A stretch of 64,000 nucleotides of DNA from Pseudomonas fortuita (GTDB lineage Bacteria; Pseudomonadota; Gammaproteobacteria; Pseudomonadales; Pseudomonadaceae), in contig NZ_CP114035.2 in the NCBI RefSeq assembly GCF_026898135.2, positions 1-64,000 on the forward strand, given 5' to 3'. The translations under genes and the position numbers were made by a program. Under the pieces are notes generated by a model. It searched no databases, was not told the origin of the DNA, and worked only from the letters and a program-made list of their open reading frames with translations. Numbering within the stretch: the first letter of the stretch is position 1; each line of letters begins with the position of its first letter. Shown here piece after piece: positions 42,695 to 51,287 of the stretch.

Positions 42695-42709
42695 TGACGA
42701 AATTGTAAT
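42695..42709. promoter_or_regulatory. Transposon regulon box, copy 9 (OprD-family gene)
   Basis: The reverse strand reads ATTACAATTTCGTCA, 139 bp upstream of the rightward porin start. Confidence 0.7.
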
Positions 42710-42847
42710 TTTCCTATCACCCCCCCGTTATCTTCGGCCTGCAAATATGAGCTCGCGCTACGCTAGGCGCGCCGCCTGGTCAGAACAATTAACGACACCC
42801 GCGCCGGTAAACATAATAAAAACTGCCGTGAATCAAAGGAGCATCGG

Positions 42848-44191
42848 ATGAAAATCAAAGTACCACTGTATTTGGCGGCAGTTTCTGCGCTGTCTGGAAG
42901 CTATGCTATTTCGGCACAGGCAGAAGACAAGCCAGAAGGCTTCATTGAAGGCAGCAGCCTTACAGTGCTGAACCGTAACTTCTACTTCAACCGTGATAAC
43001 CGCGACAGCACTGCCCCCACTTATAACAGTGGCAAGGGCAACACCAACGGCTACTCCGAAGCCTGGGCGCACGCGATCATCAGCAAATTCAACTCTGGGT
43101 TTACCCAGGGAACCGTTGGCTTTGGCGTTGATGCCTTCGCCATGATCGGCCTCAAGCTCGACACCGGTGATGGGCGCAACGGCGGCCGTAGCTCCTTCGA
43201 CGTGCTACCCGTTGATAACAAGGGCGAAGCTCGCGACGAATACACCAAGGTCGGCGGCGCAGCCAAAGTCCGCTTGTTCGATACCATCGTGAAAGTAGGT
43301 GATGTTTTCCCATCGACTCCGGTCGTTGCATCCGGCGACTCTCGCCTGCTGCCAGAAAGCTTCCGCGGCGTGACCGTTGAGAACACCAGCATCCAAGGCC
43401 TCACCCTGCAGGGTGGTCGTCTGCATGCGATGAGCCAGCCGGTCTCAAGCAACCTGAACGACAACTTCGTGACGTTCTACGGCGGCCCGGTCAACTCGCC
43501 ATGGATCGGTTACGGTGGCGGTGACTACTCGATCAACGACAACTGGACTGTGAGCGTCTACGCCAGCCAGCTGAAAGACGTCTGGAATCAGTACTACGCC
43601 GGCACCAGCGTGGTTTACCCGCTGAGCGACGATCTGGCGCTGATCGGTGGCTTCAACTACTACAAAGCCGTAGATGAAGGTAAGAAGCGCCTGGGTGAAT
43701 TCGACAACAACATCTGGAGTGCCAAGGTCGGCGTGCGTTACGGTGCCCATACCCTAGCCCTGTCGCACCAGCGCAACAACGGCGACGACGATTTTGACTA
43801 CCTGCGTCAGTCGGACTCGATTTTCGTCGACAACTCCATCCAGTACAGCGACTTCAACTCGCCGAAAGAGCGTTCCTGGATGCTGCGCTATGACCTGAAC
43901 TTCACCAGCTACGGCATTCCAGGCCTGACGTTCATGACCCGCTACGCCAGAGGCTCGGGCGCGGATTACTCGAACGCTAACCAGTTCTACATGCGCACTG
44001 ATGACAACGGCAACCCGCTCGACAATCAGAAGCGTTGGGAGCGTGACGTCGAAGTCAAATACGTTGTCCAAACCGGTCCAGCAAAAGATCTGTCCTTCCG
44101 GTTGCGCCAGGCAACCACACGTGCCACTGCATTCGAATCGGATCTGGATGAAACCCGTGTGATCATTGAGTACCCGCTTTCGATTCTGTAA
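42848..44191 (+). CDS. OprD-family outer-membrane porin
   Basis: The 447-residue product has a signal peptide (cleavage after SAQA), the OprD-family start GFIEGSSLTVLNRNFYFNRD, barrel motifs (GTVGFGVDAFAMIGLKLDTG, FGGV-like VGDVFPSTPVVASGDSRLLPE, FRGVTVENTSIQGLTL) and a hydrophobic C-terminus. Members take up amino acids, aromatics or other small anions; the substrate here is unknown. The ATG follows AAGGAGC. In P. aeruginosa, CzcR represses oprD, so a CzcR-type box in front of this porin beside czcCBA is notable; the direction of control is unknown. Confidence 0.92.
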   Translation: MKIKVPLYLAAVSALSGSYAISAQAEDKPEGFIEGSSLTVLNRNFYFNRDNRDSTAPTYNSGKGNTNGYSEAWAHAIISKFNSGFTQGTVGFGVDAFAMIGLKLDTGDGRNGGRSSFDVLPVDNKGEARDEYTKVGGAAKVRLFDTIVKVGDVFPSTPVVASGDSRLLPESFRGVTVENTSIQGLTLQGGRLHAMSQPVSSNLNDNFVTFYGGPVNSPWIGYGGGDYSINDNWTVSVYASQLKDVWNQYYAGTSVVYPLSDDLALIGGFNYYKAVDEGKKRLGEFDNNIWSAKVGVRYGAHTLALSHQRNNGDDDFDYLRQSDSIFVDNSIQYSDFNSPKERSWMLRYDLNFTSYGIPGLTFMTRYARGSGADYSNANQFYMRTDDNGNPLDNQKRWERDVEVKYVVQTGPAKDLSFRLRQATTRATAFESDLDETRVIIEYPLSIL

Positions 44192-44297
44192 TTCGCTAAC
44201 TGGACCAGTTATTCATTAACTGGTCCTATTAGTAAAACGAGCATTACGAATTCACCTTGAGTGGCTTAAGTGCTCCTTTGGTAAAAGGTGGATATTT

Positions 44298-44321
44298 GGC
44301 GCCCATTGGGCGCCTTTTTTT
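44298..44321 (+). terminator. Terminator after the OprD-family gene
   Basis: GGCGCCC-ATT-GGGCGCC followed by seven T, 107 bases after the porin stop. Confidence 0.9.
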
Positions 44322-44323
44322 GC

Positions 44324-44473
44324 CTAAAATTCAAGTAGGCGTTCGATTGTACGCATCGCATGCCGGTGAAGTTCATGACTACACCAATGACCAGTCTCTT
44401 CAATGTGAGCGACCTCGCCGTCATCTGAGCGGAACGAAGCCAGCACAAAGAAGAAAATAACCCAATACTTCAT
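44324..44473 (-). CDS. Possible 49-residue His-rich exported small protein
   Basis: A leftward frame encodes MKYWVIFFFVLASF, a short signal-like hydrophobic start, then a mature part rich in His, Cys and acidic residues (HIEETGHWCSHELHRHAMR) ending LLEF. The start follows AGGTGATTTGACC. His/Cys clustering between a metal porin and a CzcR-like regulator suggests metal binding. The length is below usual gene-calling cutoffs and no family is claimed. Confidence 0.5.
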   Translation of the reverse strand: MKYWVIFFFVLASFRSDDGEVAHIEETGHWCSHELHRHAMRTIERLLEF

Positions 44474-44567
44474 AAGGTCAAATCACCTGCTGGAGAGAGG
44501 GCCCGCAACTGTCAAACCCAAACCGCGACAAGATATACCGCCAGACTATCAACTGTATTACCTAGAA

Positions 44568-44582
44568 ATTACAAATCCGTCA
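44568..44582. promoter_or_regulatory. Transposon regulon box, copy 10 (orphan regulator)
   Basis: ATTACAAATCCGTCA, 98 bp upstream of the second CzcR-like regulator ATG and also upstream of the leftward 49-residue frame. Confidence 0.7.
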
Positions 44583-44679
44583 TTTGAGCCCCGGCACGCT
44601 CATTTTGATTTACCATCCCTTTCAATAATGCCGGCGCGCGTGCGCGGTTAATTGCTCAGTGATATCGAGACAAAATCCC

Positions 44680-45354
44680 ATGCGAATTCTGGTAATTGAG
44701 GATGAAGTAAAAACTGCGGAGTATGTGCGTCAAGGTCTGACGGAATGTGGCTATGTCGTAGATTGCGTCCACACCGGGTCAGATGGATTATTCTTGGCTA
44801 AGCAGCACGAATATGAGCTGATTATCCTGGATATAAATCTGCCAGAGATGGACGGTTGGCAGGTCCTTGAGTTGTTGCGTCGTAAAAACTGCCCTTCCCG
44901 TATCATGATGCTGACGGCGAGAAGCCGGCTGGCGGATAAGGTCCGGGGGCTGGAGAACGGAGCAGATGACTACCTGATCAAGCCATTTGAGTTCCCTGAG
45001 CTGCTGGCCCGGGTTCGCGCCTTGATGCGCAGGTCAGATCACCCTGCATCCGTAGAGGTCATTCGCGTCGCTGACCTGGAGCTTGATCAGAGCCGGCACA
45101 GGGCATTCAGGGACGGTCAGCGCATTGACCTGACCACGAAAGAATTCGCGTTACTGCATTACCTGATGCGTAATACCGGTGTGGTGCTGAGCCGCACCCA
45201 AATTATTTCGCAGGTTTGGGATATGAATTTTGACTGCGACACAAACGTTGTAGAGGTGTCGATTCGAAGACTCAGAGCCAAGATAGATGACCCTTTCGAG
45301 ACCAAACTGATACATACGCTTCGGGGCGTAGGGTATGTGCTTGAAAAACGATAG
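44680..45354 (+). CDS. Orphan CzcR/CopR-type response regulator
   Basis: This 224-residue OmpR-family regulator has the phospho-acceptor D51 (ILDINLPEMDGW) and a winged helix with DCDTNVVEVSIRRLRAKIDD. Its C-terminal region ([20 protein letters not shown]) is identical or nearly so to the first regulator (23348-24022). The ATG at 44680 is used because homology begins there; a frame from 44659 adds 7 residues. No histidine kinase is adjacent, unlike typical czcRS, so it may use the kinase at 24019-25437 or a host kinase. It follows the porin and czcCBA and should bind the same boxes. Confidence 0.87.
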   Translation: MRILVIEDEVKTAEYVRQGLTECGYVVDCVHTGSDGLFLAKQHEYELIILDINLPEMDGWQVLELLRRKNCPSRIMMLTARSRLADKVRGLENGADDYLIKPFEFPELLARVRALMRRSDHPASVEVIRVADLELDQSRHRAFRDGQRIDLTTKEFALLHYLMRNTGVVLSRTQIISQVWDMNFDCDTNVVEVSIRRLRAKIDDPFETKLIHTLRGVGYVLEKR

Positions 45355-45471
45355 TTGCCAAGCTCTCTAGTACCGAAAATCCGCTACATGCTCCCGTCGC
45401 TTGCGAACTTGAGGTTTCTGTTTACGATCCGCGGCGCTGATTCCTCACTCAACAAATGAGGTAGGCTGTAC

Positions 45472-45795
45472 ATGAGGTATAGCATTGATTATCAGCAGGT
45501 TTCGCAAGGACAATCCGATGCCAGCATTGATGCCTGTCCAGCTGACATTGTCTTCAACAGCGACCATGGCCTAGCTCTTATCCCGTGCGTTGGCGATGTT
45601 ATCAACCTCCCCTCTACGGCGGTCAAAGAAGGGGTTTGCGGCATCGTTAGATCAAGGATTTTCAATTATCTCAGAGGTCCTGAAGAGCTGTACTGTCACG
45701 TCAATATTCTCGTTGAGGAGGCGGACATCAATTTCGAAAGTCTCATCTCGGAATACATGCGCAATCAGTCACGTGCTCGCTCGCCTTCTTCATAA
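45472..45795 (+). CDS. Unknown small protein
   Basis: The 107-residue product (MRYSIDYQQVSQGQSDASID...) seems beta-rich and soluble, with CVGDVINLPSTAVKEGVCGIV in the middle. The ATG follows GAGGTAGG. No family was recognised. It lies 117 bases after the orphan regulator. Confidence 0.6.
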   Translation: MRYSIDYQQVSQGQSDASIDACPADIVFNSDHGLALIPCVGDVINLPSTAVKEGVCGIVRSRIFNYLRGPEELYCHVNILVEEADINFESLISEYMRNQSRARSPSS

Positions 45796-45896
45796 AGTCG
45801 AAGGCGGGCCAGTCCATTAATGGTTGTGTATGGGTGAGGGTTCAGCAGAGCGAGCGCCTACTGAGCACCAGAGATGAATAGTCACAGCCTAGTGGT

Positions 45897-46424
45897 TTAA
45901 CGCGGTACTGCTGGTGTACGCAGGGCCGGACTCATTGTTTTTTGAATGGCGCATTGCAGCACATAGAAATATAAAACCCCGGAAGCAAATACGATTGCGG
46001 ACAGATAAGCAAACTCAGAGTCTAAAACCCCGGAAACCATATACAATTTAATCGTGATAGAACCCATAATAATTCCGGTACAGTACATGACGCCTGTGAA
46101 CTGATTGCCCAAAAAACTCAGTATGCCGCTGAAGGCATTGTTCGCACTCAACAGCATTGCTTTCAGTATCGTCCAGCCGAGAACTGGCAGAAAAGCCTTG
46201 ATCATGAAGGCGAATAACATCGACGATGCAAACAGTTTTATCGGGGTTTCTGCCCACGGCTTGATGGTGCCGTCTACTTCAACGCCGGTATACAAGATGA
46301 TATTCAGAATAATCGCCATAAGGGTGCATATGCCGAGGCGTATCATTTCCCGCTTAAGCGGGGCCATCATTATCACTGCGTGAATCTTGTTTCCAAAGTA
46401 TCGTTTTAGTCCTTGGATCGACAT
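45897..46424 (-). CDS. Unknown polytopic membrane protein
   Basis: The 175-residue product has four or five hydrophobic helices (LGICTLMAIILNIILYTGV, PIKLFASSMLFAFMIKAFL, FTGVMYCTGIIMGSITIKL, YLSAIVFASGVLYFYVLQ). The ATG at 46424 is chosen because AGGAAG lies 6 bases before it; longer frames to 46478 or 46508 have no ribosome site. Its base composition is more AT-rich than neighbouring genes, suggesting separate transfer. No family was recognised. Confidence 0.62.
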   Translation of the reverse strand: MSIQGLKRYFGNKIHAVIMMAPLKREMIRLGICTLMAIILNIILYTGVEVDGTIKPWAETPIKLFASSMLFAFMIKAFLPVLGWTILKAMLLSANNAFSGILSFLGNQFTGVMYCTGIIMGSITIKLYMVSGVLDSEFAYLSAIVFASGVLYFYVLQCAIQKTMSPALRTPAVPR

Positions 46425-46613
46425 TTTTCTTCCTATGCTCTCGGGTATGACGCTGTTGTAGCGTTGTATGACGGTCATGCTTTTACCCGAAGAGAGGTGA
46501 CGCTTCAACGGTCCTGAATTGCGCAGGGGATCTCATGTCCTTCCCCTGGCTGGGTAGCTTGCTGAGAAATTCTCATCTACCTGCGTGGCAACGATGCGGC
46601 CACCCCGCCGCCG

Positions 46614-48011
46614 TCAGAGCTCTGGAGGACTGGCTGCTGTCAGCAACTCATCGAGTGACGGAACCTTAGCGTTTGCACTGAGGACGAGTGTTCTGGATCG
46701 GAGTATGGATACATCAAAGAAAGATTCGCACTCGACTCTTCCGTTTACTTCTCTCCAGTGGGTGACTTCTGGTATCAACTCATTAGGCACCGGGTATAGT
46801 GCCATAGGGTTATGGAATACCTCCACTTCAGCAGACCACGGCTCGTAGCCATATTGCGGCCAGAGCTGACCGTAGTCGCTGGACGCTACATCCAACAGAA
46901 ATGGGATACCTCGTGATGCTCCCGGAGAACGGTCGAAAAACTCACCAAACCGCAAGTATCGGTACCCGTCTAGATGAGCTCCACCTGAGATCGGCACTCG
47001 GCTGAGCTTTGGCACTGTGCAGGCATTGGTGAAAATGACCGCTGAAAGATGGGCATTTTCCATTAGCGTAAATAGGCCGTTGGGGCGCCCTGATAGCAGA
47101 GATGTCTCTTCCTCCACAGTTATCAGGTGCGTACCACGATGCGCAGATGAGTGAACTGCAAAGCCATAGAGATAGCTGATGAGCGACTCCCTGCTCCACA
47201 GCATTGAACTGGGCGCATGGAAATCGGCTAAGGCCAGAATGAGCGGCTTACCCTCCACGTGCGGTAGGGATTCGTAACGCTTGTCCAATTTGTTTTGGAT
47301 GGTCCTCGCAAACCTTTCTGCAGCCGCTCCTAAGAAACGCTCATGTCGGTCAGCGGGTGGGGGGACCGGCGAGGCGCCAAAATGCTCATACCGCTCTTCC
47401 GGGTTGGCTGTCACTGCTTCAACCCAGGCCTCATCTCCCAGCCTATTCTCGATGTGAAAATCGGGTGATTCTTTAGGCTGGGTGACCAAGAGTCCCTGTT
47501 CACGAAAAATCGCTAATAGGTGGGCTTCCCAGAGGCGGGTGTGAAAATTCTCAGTCTGGCAATCGGGAACCCAATTTCTGTCTGGGGATGGCAGTGCGAG
47601 ATACAGTTGATTCAGCGCCCACGCCCCAATACGGCGGCTTGGATCAAATAGTGATTTGAACACCACGCTTGGTGTGCGCTTACCCATTCTGCTTAGAGGA
47701 GCACGTCGTCGTTCACCTGAAGGGAGTGGAAGCGGATGGGCTTGGGTATAGAGAAAATGGCTGATTGAGGCGCGGGCTTCAGACTCGCCAGTGGTGCGCT
47801 CACTATGGCTGAGGAGCACCCACACGCTATCGACACGACGCCGCAAGGTGACAATTCCGAAGCTGCCGGCATGGATATTTCGGGTTAGAGCGGCACAAGA
47901 AATTCCGTCCTCACTAAGCCATGCCCCTACTGGCGGGCTGTCCCCAAACCCCAACCCTCGTGGAAGCGACAAAGCGATTAGATCGAACATCGGCGCAGCA
48001 ATTTCTTTCAT
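46614..48011 (-). CDS. Large unknown protein near the transposon left end
   Basis: The 465-residue product has no membrane segment. Its middle has TRLWEAHLLAIFREQGLL, then ESPDFHIENR, then EAWVEAVTANPEE. This E...PD...E-x-A layout is reminiscent of PD-(D/E)xK nucleases, but the usual Lys is absent, so any activity is uncertain. The ATG at 48011 (after GAGATCAGCG) is preferred; the frame extends to 48080. A gene 81 bases upstream on the same strand may form a two-gene unit with it. The place beside the transposon end is where Tn7-like elements often keep accessory systems. Confidence 0.55.
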   Translation of the reverse strand: MKEIAAPMFDLIALSLPRGLGFGDSPPVGAWLSEDGISCAALTRNIHAGSFGIVTLRRRVDSVWVLLSHSERTTGESEARASISHFLYTQAHPLPLPSGERRRAPLSRMGKRTPSVVFKSLFDPSRRIGAWALNQLYLALPSPDRNWVPDCQTENFHTRLWEAHLLAIFREQGLLVTQPKESPDFHIENRLGDEAWVEAVTANPEERYEHFGASPVPPPADRHERFLGAAAERFARTIQNKLDKRYESLPHVEGKPLILALADFHAPSSMLWSRESLISYLYGFAVHSSAHRGTHLITVEEETSLLSGRPNGLFTLMENAHLSAVIFTNACTVPKLSRVPISGGAHLDGYRYLRFGEFFDRSPGASRGIPFLLDVASSDYGQLWPQYGYEPWSAEVEVFHNPMALYPVPNELIPEVTHWREVNGRVECESFFDVSILRSRTLVLSANAKVPSLDELLTAASPPEL

Positions 48012-48092
48012 TCGCTGATCTCGGCAGCCGTCAAAATGCATTCCATCAATGCCTCGGAGCGTGCCCGCCGGCGATGGCATCGGTGGAGGTAC

Positions 48093-48494
48093 CTATTGAA
48101 GAAGGGGGCTTTGCTCCACCAGGACGTCTCGGTTGGTGAAGATGGTCTCAATGGTTGCAGCCTCGGCAGCCACATGAGTCTTTCGCGTGATCTCTTCAAG
48201 GGCCAGTTCGAGCCGGTAGTCTTGGAAATACTCGTACAGCTTTTCAGAGCTCTCGGATATCTCCTCCCCACCATTTTTTGCGAACAAGATGTGGATGATC
48301 GCTGCGAGTGGGAGGGAGATGTCGAGATCCTTCTCTTCTGCATCTGACTCCGAGTTCAAACCGTCGAAATACCTCTCCAGATGATTCTGGAGCTCCTCAA
48401 GCCAGAACTGAGATAGGTTGCTAGGTAGGGAGCTTTCAGGCCCGGTCAGAAGGACTTCATCTCTGAATAGAGCCAGCAGATTGGGGTTTGCCAT
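48093..48494 (-). CDS. Unknown acidic protein paired with the gene at 46614
   Basis: The 133-residue product is acidic and helical (HLERYFDGLNSESDAEEKD, LYEYFQDYRLELALEEI) without membrane segments. The ATG at 48494 lies behind GTGAGG; a GTG at 48542 gives 149 residues and has GGAGG 12 bases upstream, so both starts are possible. It is read first in a probable two-gene leftward unit with the large gene downstream. Its function is unknown; an inhibitor or partner role is conceivable. Confidence 0.55.
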   Translation of the reverse strand: MANPNLLALFRDEVLLTGPESSLPSNLSQFWLEELQNHLERYFDGLNSESDAEEKDLDISLPLAAIIHILFAKNGGEEISESSEKLYEYFQDYRLELALEEITRKTHVAAEAATIETIFTNRDVLVEQSPLLQ

Positions 48495-48542
48495 GGAGGA
48501 CCTCACGATTAGATTTGAGAGCAACTGGTCAGCATAGTCCAC

Positions 48543-49021
48543 CTCAAGATGACCACCTCCTTGACGCCCATCCTGGTGCTCCTGAGCATCAGACGAGTGA
48601 ATCGCCCCGAAACCTGTAGATACAAAATGACCGCTTCTCGCCGTTAGCTGCCTTTCTTGAAGGACAGCTTTGGGTCGATAGCGGCCTTCGTGGAGGTTGG
48701 TGTCTACGGGGTCGGTTTAGTCATTCTGAATCTCCGGTTTCACCTCCGTGAGGCCGGCCATCGTCATGCATCAGATCTTGATTGACACGCGTGCCGCTTT
48801 GGATAGCCTTGCAATTGAGGGCTGCAACTGCGCATTTGTCGGGCCTGGGTACCAGCATGAGCCCCCGCAATTTTGGCAGCAGAGGAAGCTGGTTCCTCTG
48901 AAGTAGTGACGGCGGGCATTGCCAGTCGGATTCTGAACCCAAGGTCGCCAGACTAGGAGCTAAAGGATCGCTGCGACTACTCCTCATCCCTTACCGAAAA
49001 GTCACGCGTCGGTCGTAAACG
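48543..49021. other. Gap between accessory genes and the transposon left end
   Basis: No gene is supported. A leftward 88-codon frame (48721-48987) lacks a ribosome site and a recognisable pattern. Confidence 0.5.
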
Positions 49022-49040
49022 GCCCTTTCCAGGCCAATCA

Positions 49041-49167
49041 ACTTTTGTGATTGGTGAGTAGGGATTTCTCGGCTTTTCTGTGAAAAGCACCCCTTCATTT
49101 CACAAAAAAAATGGCGAAGATTCCAATTTCACGGGGTCTGGCCTATCACCTATTTTGTGAACCTACA
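49041..49167 (-). repeat. Transposon left end with four TnsB-type binding repeats
   Basis: Read inward from 49167: TGTAGGTTCACAAAATAGG. Further boxes lie near 49098-49110 (TTTCACAAAAAA, opposite orientation), 49073-49087 (CTTTTCACAGAAAAG) and 49041-49054 (CCAATCACAAAAGT). All share TCACARAA with the right end. An extended end with more sites than the other end is typical of Tn7-like elements. Confidence 0.8.
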
Positions 49168-49172
49168 CAGGT
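49168..49172 (+). repeat. 5-bp target-site duplication CAGGT (distal side)
   Basis: CAGGT follows the terminal ACA directly and repeats 6208-6212 in the same orientation. Confidence 0.9.
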
Positions 49173-49184
49173 GTAATTCGCCAG

Positions 49185-49221
49185 GCACTAAAAAGCCCGC
49201 TGATGCGGGCTTTTTAGTGTC
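49185..49221. terminator. Native gyrB terminator, displaced by the transposon (bidirectional)
   Basis: CACTAAAAAGCCCGC-TGAT-GCGGGCTTTTTAGTG. If the element were absent it would start about 25 bases after the gyrB stop. It also serves the leftward RcnB-like gene ending at 49231. Confidence 0.9.
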
Positions 49222-49230
49222 TGCAAAAAA

Positions 49231-49638
49231 TCAGTAGCCGGTAAGAATGTTCACGATCCTGCCACTGGCGATCGACATCAACACATAGTCGCCGTTCACG
49301 TACAGCCAACGGTGGTCACGCGGTGGCGCATACAGGTGGCGGGCTTTCCAGTCGGTCACCCAGTAACGGTCACCACGGTAATGTGGATCAACTGCATGAC
49401 CACGCTGCCATTGCTGGTGCGGTACAGGCATACCTGGCTGTGGGCGGAAGTTCGAGTCACGGTAAGCAGGGCCGCGGCCATTGTCATGTCGGCCCTGTTG
49501 CTTGGGCTGGCCATGTGGCGGGTTGCCTTGGTGCGATGGACCGCCATCATGTCGATCGGGTGGGCCTGGCTGCGCGAAGCCGGCCAACGGTGCGCTGAGC
49601 ATGAGCGCGGCGCAGATCACGGTTAGGGTTTTCTTCAT
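49231..49638 (-). CDS. RcnB family periplasmic protein
   Basis: The 135-residue product has a signal peptide (cleavage after AGFA), a long Pro/Gly/His-rich mature part (PPDRHDGGPSHQGNPPHG) and the RcnB ending RHLYAPPRDHRWLYVNGDYVLMS with a C-terminal VNILTGY. E. coli RcnB tunes nickel/cobalt homeostasis in the periplasm; many pseudomonad members are uncharacterised. The ATG follows AGAGGA. It is the first chromosomal gene beyond the transposon and converges on the gyrB terminator. Confidence 0.87.
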   Translation of the reverse strand: MKKTLTVICAALMLSAPLAGFAQPGPPDRHDGGPSHQGNPPHGQPKQQGRHDNGRGPAYRDSNFRPQPGMPVPHQQWQRGHAVDPHYRGDRYWVTDWKARHLYAPPRDHRWLYVNGDYVLMSIASGRIVNILTGY

Positions 49639-49767
49639 TTGCTGCGGTCCTCTGCCTGTTATCGTCTGGCCAGTGCTGACTGCCAGATGCGGTTAACTGA
49701 TCAGACCACGATTTTTTACGTTTAATGTCAGGGCGCAGGTAAAGGTCCGGTAAAGTCTGCCGCCTAT

Positions 49768-51066
49768 TCAGTTCAGTCCGAGTGCCTTCAAGCGGCGATA
49801 CAGTGTACGTTCACTCATGCCAAGATGGCTGGCCAGTTCGCTACGCGAGCCCTTGAACTCTTCCAGCGCCTGCGCCAGCTCACCCAGGTGGGTGCGACGG
49901 CCACCTGCCGTGTTCGCTGCCACCGGCCCGATATCTTCCGGCAAGTGTTCAGGGCGGATCAGCCCGTCATCGGCGAACAGCCGCGCCCTCTCCAGGATGT
50001 TGCGCAGCTCGCGGATATTGCCCGGAAACGGATGCAACCCAAGTTGCTGCAAGGCATCGTCACTCAGCGTGGGCGTTGGTTTACCGGCCGTGGCCATGCG
50101 CTGCAGCAGGCTTTGCGCGAGCAGCGGCAGGTCTTCTACCCGCTCGCGCAATGCCGGCAGGCGAATCGGAAAGCCGCTGATGCGGTAGTACAGGTCTTCA
50201 CGGAAGGAGCCCTGCGCAACCATCTGCTTGAGCGGCTTATGGGTAGCGGATACCAGGCGAAAATCTGAATGCACTGTGCGCAGGCTACCCACCGGGCGGA
50301 AGCTGCCGGACTCGATCAGACGTAGCAGTTTTACCTGCATCGCCAGCGGTACTTCGCCGATTTCGTCGAGAAACAGGGTACCGCCATGTGCCGCCTCAGC
50401 CAGGCCGATCTTGCGCTGGTGGGCACCGGTGAACGCACCTTTCTCATAACCGAACAACTCGCTTTCGAACAACGACTCGGTCAACCCGGTGCAGTCGACT
50501 ACCACCAACGGGCCGTTTGCTCGGGGGCTGCCCATGTGCACTGCACGCGCGAACAGCTCTTTACCGCTACCGGACTCACCCTGCAGCAGCACCGGGATCT
50601 GCGCTGGCGCTGCACGTTGCAGGCTGGCCAAGGCAGCCTTGAAGGCTGGTGCGCGGCCCACCAGGCCCTGCTCCTGAGGTTGCGCTGATGCGAGAGTGAT
50701 GGTGGTCAGGCGTTCGACAAACGCCACCACCCTGCCCTGCTCATCCAGAATCGGGCGCAGCTCGACATCCACATGCTCGGGGCCGCGTGGTGTGTGATGC
50801 ACATGCAGCACTCGCTCGGGCACCTTGCTGTCCCACGCCTTGCGCATTGGGCAATGCTCGCCGGCCTGGTCGCACGGTACGGCATAGTGGTGCGAGACCT
50901 TATGGCATTTTTCACCCAGCGGCGCCTGATCATGCTGGCCGAACTGGCGGCGATAGGCGGCATTGGCGGCCAGGATGTTGTAGTCGGTATCCAGCACGAT
51001 GGCCGGCAGGGCATCGTGCTCAAGGTAGGAAACCAGAGCTAGGATGAGGGGATGGGCTTCAGGCAT
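49768..51066 (-). CDS. fisR: Sigma-54-dependent regulator, FisR-like (sulfide/persulfide sensor)
   Basis: The 432-residue activator has a PAS-like sensor domain with C54, C65 and C72 ([22 protein letters not shown]), the spacing of the sulfane-sulfur-sensing cysteines of FisR. It has an AAA+ domain with Walker A GESGSGKE (163-170), GAFTGA (210-215) and LFLDEIGE (231-238), and a Fis-type HTH at the end ([21 protein letters not shown]). The ATG at 51066 is preferred because homology begins there, though the ribosome site is poor. It diverges from the persulfide dioxygenase and SQR genes that FisR controls in other bacteria. Confidence 0.88.
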   Translation of the reverse strand: MPEAHPLILALVSYLEHDALPAIVLDTDYNILAANAAYRRQFGQHDQAPLGEKCHKVSHHYAVPCDQAGEHCPMRKAWDSKVPERVLHVHHTPRGPEHVDVELRPILDEQGRVVAFVERLTTITLASAQPQEQGLVGRAPAFKAALASLQRAAPAQIPVLLQGESGSGKELFARAVHMGSPRANGPLVVVDCTGLTESLFESELFGYEKGAFTGAHQRKIGLAEAAHGGTLFLDEIGEVPLAMQVKLLRLIESGSFRPVGSLRTVHSDFRLVSATHKPLKQMVAQGSFREDLYYRISGFPIRLPALRERVEDLPLLAQSLLQRMATAGKPTPTLSDDALQQLGLHPFPGNIRELRNILERARLFADDGLIRPEHLPEDIGPVAANTAGGRRTHLGELAQALEEFKGSRSELASHLGMSERTLYRRLKALGLN

Positions 51067-51103
51067 GACGGCACCGTTTGGATGAACGGCGCAGCGTAAC
51101 AAG

Positions 51104-51168
51104 GACTGCCAAACACTGCCATTGGCTGACAGTCGACTGCCACCTGCCTTGCCAGTATCGCTGCCAGT
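51104..51168. promoter_or_regulatory. Repeated CTGCCA region, probable FisR enhancer
   Basis: CTGCCA occurs at 51106, 51117 and 51137 and recurs to 51166, alongside TGGCTGACAG and the palindrome CAGTCGACTG. The cluster lies 50-110 bp upstream of a sigma-54-like promoter, where an enhancer-binding protein should act. Confidence 0.55.
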
Positions 51169-51214
51169 CGTCTTGACCGGGCCGGTTTCATTGGCGCAAG
51201 CGCGGTAAAAGGCC

Positions 51215-51230
51215 TGGCATGCATCTTGAT
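51215..51230 (+). promoter_or_regulatory. Candidate sigma-54 promoter for the sulfide-oxidation operon
   Basis: TGGCAT-N5-TTGAT matches the -24 element well and the -12 element partly (GA instead of GC). It lies 58 bases upstream of the dioxygenase ATG. Confidence 0.55.
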
Positions 51231-51287
51231 ACACCTCCTGGCACTGCCTACGCCTTGCAAGGCGGGGCAGATAAATTGGAGAACGTG

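Larger units (their letters stand above)
42445..42847. other. Divergent promoter region between czcC and the OprD-family gene
   Basis: The 403-base region has two regulon boxes in opposite orientations (42569-42583 and 42695-42709), one facing each gene. No gene is supported. Confidence 0.7.

Noticed and set aside
48721..48987. 88-codon leftward frame near the transposon left end
   Set aside because: No ribosome site, no recognisable pattern, proline/arginine-rich translation.
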